Shown here: positions 27,386-40,398 of the stretch, piece by piece
Layout: each line of letters starts with the position of its first letter
Position numbering within the stretch: position 1 is the stretch's first letter
Assembly: GCF_003668995.1 (NCBI RefSeq)
Contig: NZ_CP033068.1
Location: forward strand, 3,534,001-3,598,000
Direction: 5' to 3'
Source: Flavobacterium sp. 140616W15
GTDB lineage: Bacteria; Bacteroidota; Bacteroidia; Flavobacteriales; Flavobacteriaceae
DNA: 64,000 nt
Position numbers and translations under genes: made by a program
The notes under the pieces: model-generated
Seen by the model: the letters and a program-made list of their open reading frames with translations, nothing else
Told to the model about the DNA's origin: nothing
The model's database searches: none

Positions 27386-28993
27386 TTAGTATCCTAAATT
27401 TTGCTTCAATGTTGGGTTTGCTTGAATATTCCTTGCAGGAATAGGCATTAAATCTCTATAAGACTCAGTTGAACTACCATTTTCGGTTCCACCTTTCCAT
27501 TGCCAAGTTTTAGATCCACCTGTAAATTTTCCAAAACGAATTAAATCAGTTCTTCTATGACATTCCCAAAACAACTCTCTTCCTCTTTCATCCAAAAGAA
27601 AATCAAGAGTTAACTCAGCATTTGAAATAGCTTTTGCGTTTGCTCTCTTTCTAATTTTATTTACATAATCTAAAGCTTTTACCATGTCCCCTGAAGATGC
27701 TCCTCTAACAGTAGCTTCCGCATACATTAAATAAACATCTGACAATCTAAACATAGGAAAATCTGTATCTGGAATATCAGGTCTTTGAGCTTTTGTACCA
27801 TCAGAATTAACATTAATAAATTTAGTAACGGCATAACCATCAGTAAAAACTCCTACATTACTAATATCTAATGATTGACCATCTGTATAAAATGTTCCTC
27901 TTTCATCTGCTGTAGCATTTACATCAGGAAAAAGCTTAACAAACTCTCTACGGGCTCTGGTTCCTTCCCATCCACCGTCCATTCCTTGATCAGCGGCTAC
28001 CATACTACCTCCAATAGAAGCATGAATAATAAAACTCATTCCTCCTCCAGTAGCTCTAATAGCGTTACCGTCTCCAATAATTGGAAAAATAAACTCCCTT
28101 TCAGCACCATTTCTGTCATTATTTGCTGAGAACAAATAACGGTACGGAACATCCGCAAATGTATATGCTGAGCCATTAATAATCTCATTACACAATACTG
28201 CTGCTTCATTATTTCTATCTACTCCTGTATACACTTTAGAATTCAAATAAATTTGTGCCAATAAAAATTTAGCAGCTGTCTTATCTATTCTCCCATATTC
28301 ATTAGCTTTAGAATCAACTAAAGTCTTATCCATATCTTTTAACTCAGATTCAACAAAAGCGAAAACTTCTGCTCTAGTTTTTTGTACTGGATAAAATAAT
28401 CCAACTGGATCTGCTTCAGTCGTGATTGGTACATTACCAAACAAGTCCATTAAATTATAGTATGAAAAAGCTCTTAAGAAACGAGCTTCTGCTCTAAAGG
28501 CAACAATTTCAGCTTTCAAATTAGCATCAACACCTCTAGCAGTTAATTTATCATCTGTAGTTTGTCTCAAAAACTCATTTGCAACACTAATTTCATAGAA
28601 TGCTCTTGAAAATATTCCTGATAAAAATTCGTTAGCAGGTGACCAATTCTGAGTATTCAATGTTGGTAAATCTCCATCTGCCCAAGCAATAATAGCTTCG
28701 TCAGTTGGAAGTTCCTGAGTTACAAAAAGCAACCTTAGGTAGCTACTAAAATCTCCACCAAGTCCAGCAATATCTGGTTTACCATCTCCGTCATTACCTC
28801 CTACATATAGACCTGCGTATAATTTAGCCAATACTTGTTTGTAGGAAGTTGGATCTTTAAAGAAATCCTCAGATAAAAATTCATTTTTATCACGTGGCTT
28901 AACATCCAGATCACTCGTACACGAAACCAGTGCCATATTTACTCCTAAAATGAATAGGAAAAAATAAGATATATGTTTAAATGATATTTTCAT
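27386..28993 (-). CDS. SusD-family nutrient-binding outer-membrane lipoprotein
   Basis: 535 residues with lipobox VSC (Cys25). The N-terminal helical part has DLDVKPRDKNEFLSEDFF and FLRAFSYYNLMDLFGNVPI, the tetratricopeptide-like SusD core. The C-terminal half contains RLSDVYLMYAEA and ERGRELFWECHRRTDLIRFG, and it ends in PIPARNIQANPTL, all diagnostic of SusD. It forms a lid on the SusC barrel and binds maltodextrin. It is 36 nt after susC. Confidence 0.95.
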   Translation of the reverse strand: MKISFKHISYFFLFILGVNMALVSCTSDLDVKPRDKNEFLSEDFFKDPTSYKQVLAKLYAGLYVGGNDGDGKPDIAGLGGDFSSYLRLLFVTQELPTDEAIIAWADGDLPTLNTQNWSPANEFLSGIFSRAFYEISVANEFLRQTTDDKLTARGVDANLKAEIVAFRAEARFLRAFSYYNLMDLFGNVPITTEADPVGLFYPVQKTRAEVFAFVESELKDMDKTLVDSKANEYGRIDKTAAKFLLAQIYLNSKVYTGVDRNNEAAVLCNEIINGSAYTFADVPYRYLFSANNDRNGAEREFIFPIIGDGNAIRATGGGMSFIIHASIGGSMVAADQGMDGGWEGTRARREFVKLFPDVNATADERGTFYTDGQSLDISNVGVFTDGYAVTKFINVNSDGTKAQRPDIPDTDFPMFRLSDVYLMYAEATVRGASSGDMVKALDYVNKIRKRANAKAISNAELTLDFLLDERGRELFWECHRRTDLIRFGKFTGGSKTWQWKGGTENGSSTESYRDLMPIPARNIQANPTLKQNLGY

Positions 28994-29029
28994 TTTGTTT
29001 ATTTTAAAATTTTATTTTTCAGTATAATT

Positions 29030-32004
29030 TTAGAAATTCGCATTTACCCCAAACAAGAAAGTTCTGGCTCTTGGATAAACGTTATTATCGATTCCATTAA
29101 ATTTTTCAGGATCTAGACCATCATATTTTGTAAGAACAAAAACATTCTGAACTCCTAATGTAAATCTTAAAGAAGCTGCTTTTAATATTGATTTATCAAA
29201 AGTATATCCAACAGTAACATTATCCAGTTTTATAAAAGATGCATCTTTTACAAAGTAATCAGACAAATAACGTCTTGTCCCATTATCTTCATATGTAAAT
29301 CCTGTATTAAAATAATCTGTACTTACATTAGACAAATCTGTTTGTCTTCTTAAACCTGCATCAGAAAATCCTAAATTAGAACTCACATTGTCAAAAATGT
29401 AGTTTCCTAAACTTGCTCTCCAGTTCATTGTAAAGTCAAACTTTTTGTAATTCAAAGTAGTGAAAAGTCCAAAAGTATAATCTGCTGTTGGTTTTTTATA
29501 TCTATAACGATCTCCATCATCTATTTTTCCATCACCATTTCTATCTACATATGCCCCAGCAATTGGTCTTTTATTAGCATCGTATAATTGCTCAAATACT
29601 AAAAATGAATTTGGTGCAAATCCTACTGAATTAATTTGGATTTTGTTACCTCCTCCTCCTGCAATATTATCTCCTGATAGGTACCCTTGAAATCCTGAAA
29701 CAGTCGTGCCTAAATCACTGATTTTTTGATCTAAATAAGTTGTATTAAAAGCAACATTCCACGTTAGGTTATCATTTTTAATAATGTCTGATTGAATATT
29801 AAACTCAATCCCTTTAGTTCTAACACTACCAACATTATATATTCCTGAGTTTCTTATATTCGCCCCATCTGGAACCAAAACTTCTGCCAATAAATCACTT
29901 GATTTTTTATCGAAATAGTTAATTGACCCTGTAATTTTATCATTAAAGAAACCGTAGTCAACACCTAAATTCATCTCCGTTAACTCTTCCCATTTAATAT
30001 CTGGATTATACCCTTCAGGTCTTGCTGTTTTGTAAACAGTATTTCCAAAAAGATATTGAGAATTAATAGTTCCAAGTGTTACTCTTCGTAAATAATCATA
30101 TTGAGCTGAGATATCCTGTTGACCAGTTGTACCGTATCCAAATCTTAATTTTAAACTTGAAATAGTTTCATTTTCTTTCAAGAAATCTTCTTCTGTAACA
30201 TTCCATGCCAAAGCAGCTCCTCCAAAATTCCCCCATCTGTTTTCTTTAGAAAAACGAGAAGTTCCATCTCTTCTATAATTTAATGTTATTAAATAACGGC
30301 TATCATAATTTAAAATGAAACGACCAAAATAGGATTGTAAATTAACATCTGGATCAAGTACAGTTAAGACTTTAGGATTTGGCTGTCTAGTCTCTCCTGA
30401 TTCGTATTTTTCTTTTGAAACATTTGGTAGTTATACCCTGCAGTTGCATCAAGTTTAAACTTTCCTAAATTCTTAGTATAATTAAAATAGGCGTTTAAGT
30501 TTTTATTTTGAAGAGACTCAGTATAGCTATTATAATTTCCATAATTTACCCACTTTCCAGAACTAAAAGCTTCTGGTTGATAACCTAAGACACTTTGTGT
30601 ACTTTGTTCATTATAACCATTACTATCGAATCTATCAATACCAGCTTCTACGATAGCTTTCAAATCTTCAAGGAAATGAAATTTATAGTCTAGTCTAATA
30701 TTTCCCCATTTTCTAGTAGAAGTAGCTCTCTTCTCTTCTTGATTTAATCTAGCAACAGGATTTCTTGCTGGCAATAATGGCAAATTCTCATTAGGCCCTA
30801 ACCATTCGAAATAGCCTCCATAACGAGAACCTGCCTGATAAACTGATTGTGTAGGATCAAAACTAATTGCTCCACCAATAACTGCTCCTTCGTCTTGAAA
30901 TCTATTTTTACCAAAAGATAAGTTTCCATTGATATCAATTTTTAAATGATTGTCGAATAAAACTGGATTTAACGATATCGATGTCGTAGTTCTTTCAAAA
31001 GAAGTATTCCTTAAGATCCCAGGATTATTAACATTACCAACAGATAATCTTACTGGTAATTTATTAAATAATGAACCACTTGCAGATATATTATTATTAG
31101 CCGTTAAAGCAGTATGAAAAATTTCATCTTGCCAATTTGTATTCGCAGTTCCCAATAATGCTTTTTGCGCAGGAGTACCTTTAGCATTTACCAAAGTTCT
31201 AAATTGATCTGCATTCATTACATCAACTGTATTTGCTACAGTATTAACACCTACCTGAGAGCTAAAATTAACTTTCACTCCGCCTTTAGTACCTTTTTTA
31301 GTAGTAATAACAATTACACCATTTGCTGCTCTAGAACCATAAATTGCAGCTGCAGAAGCATCTTTCAATACAGTAAAAGATTCAATATCGTTAGGATCTA
31401 TTGTAGATAAAATACTAGTTGCCCCATTAGGAACGGCATTACTTAAAGGAAGACCATCTAAAACTATCAGAGGCTCATTAGAAGCTGTTAAAGAAGATCC
31501 TCCACGAATTCTAATATCCGCTTTAGCTCCTGGAGCACCACCTCCTGTAACGTTAACACCCGAAATACGACCACTAATTAAACTCTCTGGAGTTACGTTA
31601 ATTCCTTTATTAAATTCTTTTGCAGAAATTTGCGATACAGATCCTGTAGCATCTTTTTTCTTAACAGTACCATAACCTACTTGTACTACAACTTCCTTAA
31701 GCTGATTTGCATCTTCATCTAAAGAAATACTCACTGTTTTTTGTCCATTAAAACTGATAGTAGAACTAACATATCCTATGAAGGAAGCGGTAATTTTATC
31801 ACCACTCTTCAAATTAGTTAGCTTAAATTTCCCATCAAAATCTGTCGAAGTACCATTGGTACCACCTTGTACATTTACGTTTACCCCGGGAATTGGTTGC
31901 CCTGTTGCTTTGTCTAAAACAACACCCTCTAATGTGCTCTGAGCAAACACACTAAACGGAAGGAGTAAGAATAAAAATAACAACTTTTTATAAATTGCTT
32001 TCAT
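29030..32004 (-). CDS. SusC-family TonB-dependent maltodextrin transporter, frame interrupted once
   Basis: One protein of about 991 residues in two frames. Its N-terminus has a signal peptide (ending SVFAQ), a CarboxypepD_reg-like domain (TLEGVVLDKATGQPIPGVNV), then the plug (EVVVQVGYGTVKKKDATGS, LKDASAAAIYGSRAANGVI). The rest is a 22-strand barrel to GVNANF. The break is at a T5 run on the plus strand (30407-30411). One extra base gives FQKKKYESGETRQPNPKVL and continuous barrel sequence to the next frame. SusC imports maltooligosaccharides with energy from TonB/ExbBD. It diverges from the LacI-type regulator gene. Confidence 0.9.
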
Positions 32005-32054
32005 ACTTTTTGTTTAAATTAAAATTGAGTTTTGGTTTATTTATTAACTTTTAT

Positions 32055-32066
32055 TTTTACTTCGAA
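32055..32066. promoter_or_regulatory. Shared motif in the susC upstream region
   Basis: TTTTACTTCGAA is found here about 51-62 nt upstream of the susC start and again at 33380-33391, about 58 nt before the sugar-transporter start. AAATTAAG follows closely at both sites. It may be an operator or upstream promoter element shared by the two divergent parts of the locus. Confidence 0.4.
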
Positions 32067-32240
32067 TCTCAAAATTAAGGATTTATTAACGTGCCCGACA
32101 CATACCAATTTTTAATGGTTTACGAAAACGTGATAGTGTTGAAAACTTTCTATATAATATAAGTTTTTAGGCAGAATACTGTGATTTTTAAAAATAAATC
32201 ATACCTTTATTATCAAAACAATTTTTTCCATATCAACAGT

Positions 32241-33272
32241 ATGAAACGCAAAATAACTCTTAAACAGATTGCTAAGGAGCTTGACGTATCAATTTCTACC
32301 GTATCAAAATCACTACGAAACAGCCTGGAAATCGGAGAAGATACCCGATTAAAAGTTCAGGCTTTTGCCAAATTCTACAATTACAAACCTAACAATATAG
32401 CGCTCAGTTTAAAGAATCGTAAAACCAAAACAATTGGTATTATTATTCCCGAAATTGTGCATCATTTTTTCTCGACCGTTATTAATGGAGTAGAACAAGT
32501 AGCCAACGAAAATGGCTATAGTGTTATCATATGCTTATCTGATGATTCATTTGATAAAGAAGTACTTAATATGGAAATGCTAGCCAACGGAAGTATCGAT
32601 GGCTTTATCATGTCTTTATCTAAAGAAACCCAATTTAAAGGAGATTTTCACCATATAACCGAGGTCATCAATCAAGGAATGCCAGTTGTTATGTTTGACC
32701 GAGTTACCAATGACATTTTATGCGACAAAGTGATCATCGATGACAAATCAGCAGCTTATGGAGCAGTACAGAGTTTAATCGATAAAGGCCGCAAAAAAAT
32801 AGCCTTAGTTACTACTGTAGATTATGTTAGCGTTGGGAAACTAAGAACAGACGGATATACTAAAGCGCTACTAGATAACGACATTCCTTTTAACGAAGAC
32901 CTTATCATAAAGATCGAAGATGTAGATACTTGCGAAATAATTATTAGTCAATTATTAGAAGACCGAGCAATAGATGCTGTCTTTGCAGTTAATGAACTTT
33001 TTGCCGTTACTATAATAAAAACCGCTAGTAAAATGGGGCTTCGAGTTCCCGAAGATTTAGCTGTGATTGCATTTACAGACGGAATCATCTCCAAATATTC
33101 AACTCCAACTATTACAACAGTAAGCCAAAGTGGCAACAAAATGGGGAATAAAGCTGCAAAAATGCTAATAGATCGTCTAGAATCAGAAACCGAAGAAGGA
33201 GAAGAGGAAGAGGAGAACTACAAAACTGAAGTCATTGAAACTCATCTTATAGAAAGAGAATCTACAGATTAA
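32241..33272 (+). CDS. LacI/GalR-family transcription regulator
   Basis: 343 residues from the ATG at 32241, which places the helix-turn-helix at the very N-terminus (ITLKQIAKELDVSISTVSKSL, about 4-24). A GTG 60 nt upstream is possible but would add an unusual leader. The rest is a periplasmic-binding-protein-like sugar sensor (TKTIGIIIPEIVHHFF, VMFDRV, DGYTKALL, AFTDG). The C-terminus has an acidic EEGEEEEE tract. It stands between the divergent susC and transporter operons and likely controls both in response to maltose or a derivative. Confidence 0.92.
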   Translation: MKRKITLKQIAKELDVSISTVSKSLRNSLEIGEDTRLKVQAFAKFYNYKPNNIALSLKNRKTKTIGIIIPEIVHHFFSTVINGVEQVANENGYSVIICLSDDSFDKEVLNMEMLANGSIDGFIMSLSKETQFKGDFHHITEVINQGMPVVMFDRVTNDILCDKVIIDDKSAAYGAVQSLIDKGRKKIALVTTVDYVSVGKLRTDGYTKALLDNDIPFNEDLIIKIEDVDTCEIIISQLLEDRAIDAVFAVNELFAVTIIKTASKMGLRVPEDLAVIAFTDGIISKYSTPTITTVSQSGNKMGNKAAKMLIDRLESETEEGEEEEENYKTEVIETHLIERESTD

Positions 33273-33298
33273 TATTCTTACAATCCTAAATAAAAGAG

Positions 33299-33325
33299 CC
33301 CATTATTAATTTTAATGGGTTTTTT
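33299..33325 (+). terminator. Terminator after the LacI-family regulator
   Basis: A 7-bp stem (33299-33305 with 33313-33319) followed by six T. It lies 27 nt after the stop. Confidence 0.75.
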
Positions 33326-33407
33326 ATTTGCTTCGTTAGAAAAATAATTTATAAATTTACGCCAGCTCAAAACTTTTACTTTTACTTCGAAAATTAAGTT
33401 AAGTTTT

Positions 33408-33426
33408 GATAAGCAAAGCGCTTATC
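33408..33426. promoter_or_regulatory. Candidate LacI-type operator before the sugar transporter
   Basis: GATAAGC and GCTTATC form a 7-bp inverted repeat with a 5-nt spacer. Inside it is the perfect palindrome AAGCGCTT (33416-33423) with the central CG typical of LacI-family sites. It ends 22 nt before the transporter ATG and 136 nt after the LacI-family gene, consistent with control by it. Experimental proof is lacking. Confidence 0.55.
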
Positions 33427-33448
33427 GTACATTCATTAAATTACGATA

Positions 33449-34798
33449 ATGGAAAAGCGTAAATTAAGTTTCTGGGAAATTTGGAACATGAGTTTCGGTT
33501 TCTTAGGAATACAAATGGGGTTTGCTTTACAAAATGCAAATGCCAGTAGAATTCTTCAGATTTTTGGTGCCGACGTACACGAACTTTCATGGTTTTGGAT
33601 AATTGCTCCTTTAATGGGACTAATTGTTCAACCTATCATTGGTCATTATAGTGATAAAACATGGGGGAAATTTGGACGAAGAAAACCTTTTTTTCTTGTA
33701 GGTGCCATCCTAGCTTCAGTTGGATTAATATTAATGCCACAGGCAAACATTTTCATTTCCGTATTACCCGCATTATGGGTTGGAGCAGGAATGCTTATGA
33801 TTATGGATGCTTCATTTAATATTGCCATGGAGCCATTTCGTGCTTTAGTGGGCGACAATTTAAGAACAGACCAGCGTACAGCAGGATTTAGTATTCAAAC
33901 AGCACTTATTGGTTTTGGAGCCGTAATTGGTTCGGCATTACCATATGTGTTAACTAAATGGTTTGGAGTTTCTAATAGCAGCGTTCCCGGAAGCGTCCCA
34001 TTAAACCTTACACTTTCCTTTATTTTAGGAGCTGTTGTTTTAATTGGATCTATCCTAGTAACCTTATTTACAACCAAAGAATATTCTCCCGAAGAACTAG
34101 AACTTTTTGAAGATCCTCAAAGTGAAATTGATATTCCTTCTGAAGAAAAATCAAAACTTACAGACATTTTTACAGACTTTGCAAAAATGCCAACCACTAT
34201 GCGCCAGCTTAGTTGGGTACAGTTTTTCTCTTGGTTTGGACTTTTCGGTATGTGGGTATTTAGTACTCCAGCAATTGCACATCATATTTACGGACTACCA
34301 TTAAACGACAATTCAAGCCAAACCTATCAAGATGCTGGGGATTGGGTTGGAATCCTTTTTGGAGTTTATAATCTTGTGTCGGCAATTATAGCCTTATTTT
34401 TTCTTCCAATGATCGCGAAGAAAATTGGTCGAAAATCAACTCATGCCCTTTCATTAGTTATTGGTGGAATAGGTTTGATCTCTATTTATTTCATGCCTGA
34501 TGAAAACTGGGTTATCCTTTCGATGGTATTAATTGGTGTGGCTTGGGCTAGTATCCTAGCAATGCCATATGCAATTCTAGCAGGATCTATTGCTCCTAAA
34601 AAAATGGGGGTTTACATGGGGATTTTCAACTTCTTTATTGTAATTCCTCAAATAATAAATGCAATAATCGGAGGACCAATCGTAAAATACCTTTACAATG
34701 GTGATGCTATGTACGCCTTAATCACAAGTGGAGTCAGCTTTTTGATAGCCGCAGTTTTGGTGTATAAAGTAAAAGATGTAGATGACATAAAAGTCTAA
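33449..34798 (+). CDS. SLC45/GPH-like sugar (maltose) transporter
   Basis: 449 residues with 12 helices. SFWEIWNMSFGFLGIQMGFALQNAN and GRRKPFF near helix 2-3 match the glycoside-pentoside/SLC45-type major facilitators that serve as cytoplasmic-membrane maltose permeases in Bacteroidota sus loci. The next genes encode beta-phosphoglucomutase and maltose phosphorylase, so intracellular maltose is the natural substrate. A LacI-type operator candidate lies just upstream. Confidence 0.88.
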   Translation: MEKRKLSFWEIWNMSFGFLGIQMGFALQNANASRILQIFGADVHELSWFWIIAPLMGLIVQPIIGHYSDKTWGKFGRRKPFFLVGAILASVGLILMPQANIFISVLPALWVGAGMLMIMDASFNIAMEPFRALVGDNLRTDQRTAGFSIQTALIGFGAVIGSALPYVLTKWFGVSNSSVPGSVPLNLTLSFILGAVVLIGSILVTLFTTKEYSPEELELFEDPQSEIDIPSEEKSKLTDIFTDFAKMPTTMRQLSWVQFFSWFGLFGMWVFSTPAIAHHIYGLPLNDNSSQTYQDAGDWVGILFGVYNLVSAIIALFFLPMIAKKIGRKSTHALSLVIGGIGLISIYFMPDENWVILSMVLIGVAWASILAMPYAILAGSIAPKKMGVYMGIFNFFIVIPQIINAIIGGPIVKYLYNGDAMYALITSGVSFLIAAVLVYKVKDVDDIKV

Positions 34799-34904
34799 AA
34801 CTTACATCTAAGAACTTTCTCCTTCTGATGAAACAGAAGTGATTTCTTGACAATCAAAATTTAAATACTTTTTCGAAAGAATTACAAAATAAGCATATTA
34901 TTAA

Positions 34905-35561
34905 ATGAATACAAAAGCGTTTATATTCGACCTAGACGGCGTAATTGTTGACACAGCTAAATATCATTATTTGGCGTGGCAAAAAATTGCAAATGCATTA
35001 AACATTGACTTTACACACGAACACAACGAACTCTTAAAAGGAGTAAGTCGTGTACGTTCTCTAGATATCATCCTAGAATTAGGAAACATACAAGCTTCTC
35101 AAGAAGATAAAGACAAATGGCTCATCCAAAAAAATGAAGACTATCTGACTTATTTAGTAGATATGGATGAAAGTGAAATCCTTCCTGGAGTTTTACCTAT
35201 TCTACAATTTTTAAAAGAAAAAAAACAAGCTATTGCATTAGGTTCAGCGAGTAAAAATGCTCGTCCGATACTCGAAAAAACAGGAATCATATCCTATTTC
35301 GATGTTATTGTTGATGGAAATGATGTTACAAATGCCAAACCAGACCCAGAAGTTTTCTTAAAAGCAGCTCGATTATTAAACATAAGCCCAGAAGACGCTA
35401 TCGTATTTGAAGATTCAGTGGCAGGGGTTCAAGCAGCCAATATAGGAAAAATGACCAGTGTAGGGATTGGCTCAAAAACAGTCTTGCATGAAGCAAAATA
35501 CATCTTTGAGGATTTTACCTTCATAGACCAAAATTTCATCGAATCATTAATCACAAAATAA
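34905..35561 (+). CDS. pgmB: Beta-phosphoglucomutase
   Basis: 218 residues of the HAD superfamily. FDLDGVIVDT carries nucleophile D9 and general acid D11, GSASKNA is motif II, and KPDPEVFLKAA plus VFEDSVAGVQAA are motifs III and IV. A C1 cap domain with RSLDIILELGN fits PgmB. It converts beta-glucose-1-phosphate, the product of maltose phosphorylase encoded by the next gene, into glucose-6-phosphate. Confidence 0.93.
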   Translation: MNTKAFIFDLDGVIVDTAKYHYLAWQKIANALNIDFTHEHNELLKGVSRVRSLDIILELGNIQASQEDKDKWLIQKNEDYLTYLVDMDESEILPGVLPILQFLKEKKQAIALGSASKNARPILEKTGIISYFDVIVDGNDVTNAKPDPEVFLKAARLLNISPEDAIVFEDSVAGVQAANIGKMTSVGIGSKTVLHEAKYIFEDFTFIDQNFIESLITK

Positions 35562-35582
35562 ATCAATCAAAAACAATTAATG

Positions 35583-35641
35583 AATTAGAAAATACTCAAT
35601 TAGATAACTCACAAACTGCGTAATTATCTCATTTTCTAATT
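35583..35641. repeat. Imperfect 59-nt inverted repeat between pgmB and the maltose phosphorylase gene
   Basis: An outer 11-bp stem (35583-35593 with 35631-35641) and an inner 6-bp stem (35602-35607 with 35624-35629) fill most of the gap before the next ATG at 35667. There is no T-run. It may be a processing hairpin, attenuator or intergenic repeat element. Confidence 0.5.
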
Positions 35642-35666
35642 AACTAATTGCCAAATTTTAAAAACA

Positions 35667-37967
35667 ATGAATCAAGATTATATAAAACCAGACAATTGGT
35701 CAATCATAGAAGAAGGCTTTGATGTCGAAAGAGTTAAATCATCTGAAAGCCTTTTCAGTATCGGAAACGGTGCTATGGGACAACGCGCTAATTTTGAAGA
35801 AAAATACTCAGGAGAAACTTTCCAAGGAAGTTATATTGCTGGAATCTATTATCCAGATAAAACAAAAGTGGGTTGGTGGAAAAACGGATATCCAAAATAC
35901 TTTGCCAAAGTACTTAATGCTCCAAACTGGATTGGTATCAATATTGAAATTAACGAAGAAGCTTTCGATTTAAATTCTTGCACCGAAGTAAAAAACTTTC
36001 GTAGAGAATTAAACATGAAAGAAGGCTGGTACAATCGCTCATTTGAGGCAACATTAAAAAACGGAACAGAAATCGCTGTTAATGTACGTCGTTTTCTTTC
36101 TTTGAATCTGGATGAAGTTGGTATTATCAAATACGAAATTACCCCATTAAACAAAGACGCAAAAATTCTTTACAAACCGTATTTGGATGCTGGTGTTACC
36201 AATGAAGATGCCAACTGGGAAGAAAAATTCTGGGAGCCTCTTGAAGTAAAAAAAGCTACAAACGAAGCTTATGTAACAGCTCAGACTTACAAAACGCACT
36301 TTAAGGTTACAACTTTCATGCACAATAGTATTTTTGCTAATAACGAAAATATAAACATATCACCTTCTACCATAGATTCTTCGTCAGATAAAGTAGAATA
36401 TACTTATGGTGTAATTATTGCAAAAGGGCAAACCTCATCTATACAAAAAATTGGTGGGTATACCGTTTCATTAAATCATACCAACACACTTGCTGCTGCC
36501 GAAAAAACAATTAAAGAAGCATTAAGCAAAGGGTACGACCAATTATTACAAGAACAAATTGATGCTTGGGCAAAAGTTTGGGAAATGTCAGACATTACCA
36601 TCGAAGGTGATGTAAAAGCTCAACAAGGAATTCGTTTCAATATTTTTCAGTTAAACCAAACCTACTCAGGAAAAGACAATCGATTAAATATTGGACCAAA
36701 AGGTTTTACCGGAGAAAAATATGGTGGATCAACTTATTGGGATACCGAAGCATATTGCATTCCGTTTTACATGGCTACCAAAGACCAGCAAGTTGCCCGA
36801 AATTTATTGACATATCGTTACAACCAGTTGGACAAAGCTATTGAAAATGCTAAAGACAATTTAGGATTTAAAGATGGAGCTGCTTTATACCCAATGGTAA
36901 CTATGAATGGTGAAGAATGCCATAACGAATGGGAAATCACACATGAAGAAATCCACAGAAATGGTGCGATCGCTTTTGCTATTTTTAATTACAACCGCTA
37001 TACAGGAGATTACTCTTATATTCCCGAAAAAGGATTAGAAGTATTAATCGGAATTGCACGTTTCTGGCACCAAAGAGCCTCATTCTCAACAGACAAAAAT
37101 CAATATGTAATTTTAGGAGTTACAGGTCCAAATGAATATGAAAATAATATCAATAATAATTTCTACACAAATTATGTTGCCAAATGGTGTATTGATTATG
37201 CCGTAGAACAAATTACAAAGGTTGCTACCGAATATCAAACTGACCATAAACGAATAATCGAAAAAGTACAACTTACTGAAAACGAAATTCAAGAATGGAA
37301 AAAAGTAGCCGGTAATATGTACTTCCCTTTCTCTAAAGAACTTAATGTTTATTTACAACAAGACGGATTCTTAGATAAAGATTTAGTTCCCGTAAAAGAT
37401 TTGGATCGCTCACAGCGCCCTATAAACCAAAAATGGTCTTGGGATCGTGTATTGCGTTCACCATACATCAAACAAGCCGATGTTTTACAATGCTTTTACT
37501 TCTTCGAAGAACATTTTTCTAAAGAAGAACTATTGCGTAATTTTGAGTTTTACGAGTCGTTTACTGTACATGAAAGTTCACTTTCACCTTGCGTCCACTC
37601 CATTCAGGCGGCTGCTTTAGACAAAATGGATATGGCATATACATTTTACTTAAGAACGTCTCGTTTAGACTTAGACGATTATAACAAAGAGGTAGAAGAA
37701 GGTTGTCATATTACATCAATGGCAGGAACTTGGATGAGTATTGTAGAAGGTTTTGGAGGAATGCGTGTAAAAAACGACACTTTACATTTCTCTCCAAAAA
37801 TCCCAAAAGAGTGGACAGGATATTCATTTAAAATCAACTTTAGAAATCAAATTCTAACTGTATCAATAAACCATAACGAAACAACGTTTTCTGTAGATGG
37901 AGACCATGAATTAGCCATTGTCGTTAATGGCCAAACCGTAGTAGCTAATAAATATGTAACAGCATAA
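35667..37967 (+). CDS. Maltose phosphorylase, GH65 family
   Basis: 766 residues, the normal GH65 length. An N-terminal beta-sandwich begins with DYIKPDNWSIIEEGFD. The (alpha/alpha)6 barrel contains YWDTEAYCIPFY (about 370), the acid glutamate in GVTGPNEYENN (about 485-495), and a HESSLSPCVHS segment (about 650). A short C-terminal beta-domain follows. The enzyme cleaves maltose with phosphate into glucose and beta-glucose-1-phosphate. PgmB is encoded directly upstream. Kojibiose or trehalose phosphorylase would be alternatives by fold, but context favours maltose. Confidence 0.93.
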   Translation: MNQDYIKPDNWSIIEEGFDVERVKSSESLFSIGNGAMGQRANFEEKYSGETFQGSYIAGIYYPDKTKVGWWKNGYPKYFAKVLNAPNWIGINIEINEEAFDLNSCTEVKNFRRELNMKEGWYNRSFEATLKNGTEIAVNVRRFLSLNLDEVGIIKYEITPLNKDAKILYKPYLDAGVTNEDANWEEKFWEPLEVKKATNEAYVTAQTYKTHFKVTTFMHNSIFANNENINISPSTIDSSSDKVEYTYGVIIAKGQTSSIQKIGGYTVSLNHTNTLAAAEKTIKEALSKGYDQLLQEQIDAWAKVWEMSDITIEGDVKAQQGIRFNIFQLNQTYSGKDNRLNIGPKGFTGEKYGGSTYWDTEAYCIPFYMATKDQQVARNLLTYRYNQLDKAIENAKDNLGFKDGAALYPMVTMNGEECHNEWEITHEEIHRNGAIAFAIFNYNRYTGDYSYIPEKGLEVLIGIARFWHQRASFSTDKNQYVILGVTGPNEYENNINNNFYTNYVAKWCIDYAVEQITKVATEYQTDHKRIIEKVQLTENEIQEWKKVAGNMYFPFSKELNVYLQQDGFLDKDLVPVKDLDRSQRPINQKWSWDRVLRSPYIKQADVLQCFYFFEEHFSKEELLRNFEFYESFTVHESSLSPCVHSIQAAALDKMDMAYTFYLRTSRLDLDDYNKEVEEGCHITSMAGTWMSIVEGFGGMRVKNDTLHFSPKIPKEWTGYSFKINFRNQILTVSINHNETTFSVDGDHELAIVVNGQTVVANKYVTA

Positions 37968-38006
37968 ATACTAGTATCTATATCTATTTTTATAACATTT
38001 TTTTAA

Positions 38007-40130
<2,124 letters not shown>

Positions 40131-40135
40131 TTTTT

Positions 40136-40175
40136 AAAAAAGACAAGTAATTCTCTAAATTGCTTGTCTTTTTTT
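40136..40175 (+). terminator. Terminator after susB
   Basis: A long A/T-flanked hairpin, stem about 40136-40152 with 40158-40175 around GACAAG/CTTGTC, ending in seven T. It would reduce read-through into the second amylase gene. Confidence 0.8.
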
Positions 40176-40398
40176 CAAAAGAGTCAAAATATTTTATCTC
40201 TCAGAGTTTTTACAAAACCTATAGAAAAATAAAAATCAACATAAATCTGGTTAATCTGTAAAAGTTGCGTGCTAAAAAAATTGCACCAAAAATAAGTTTT
40301 AAACAGACAAAGCCATTGAGTTGAGAACATCCCAACAAGATTTAAAAGTCTTGCAAAAAAAATCGATCTTGTTTTAATCGAATATAAAAAAACAAATT

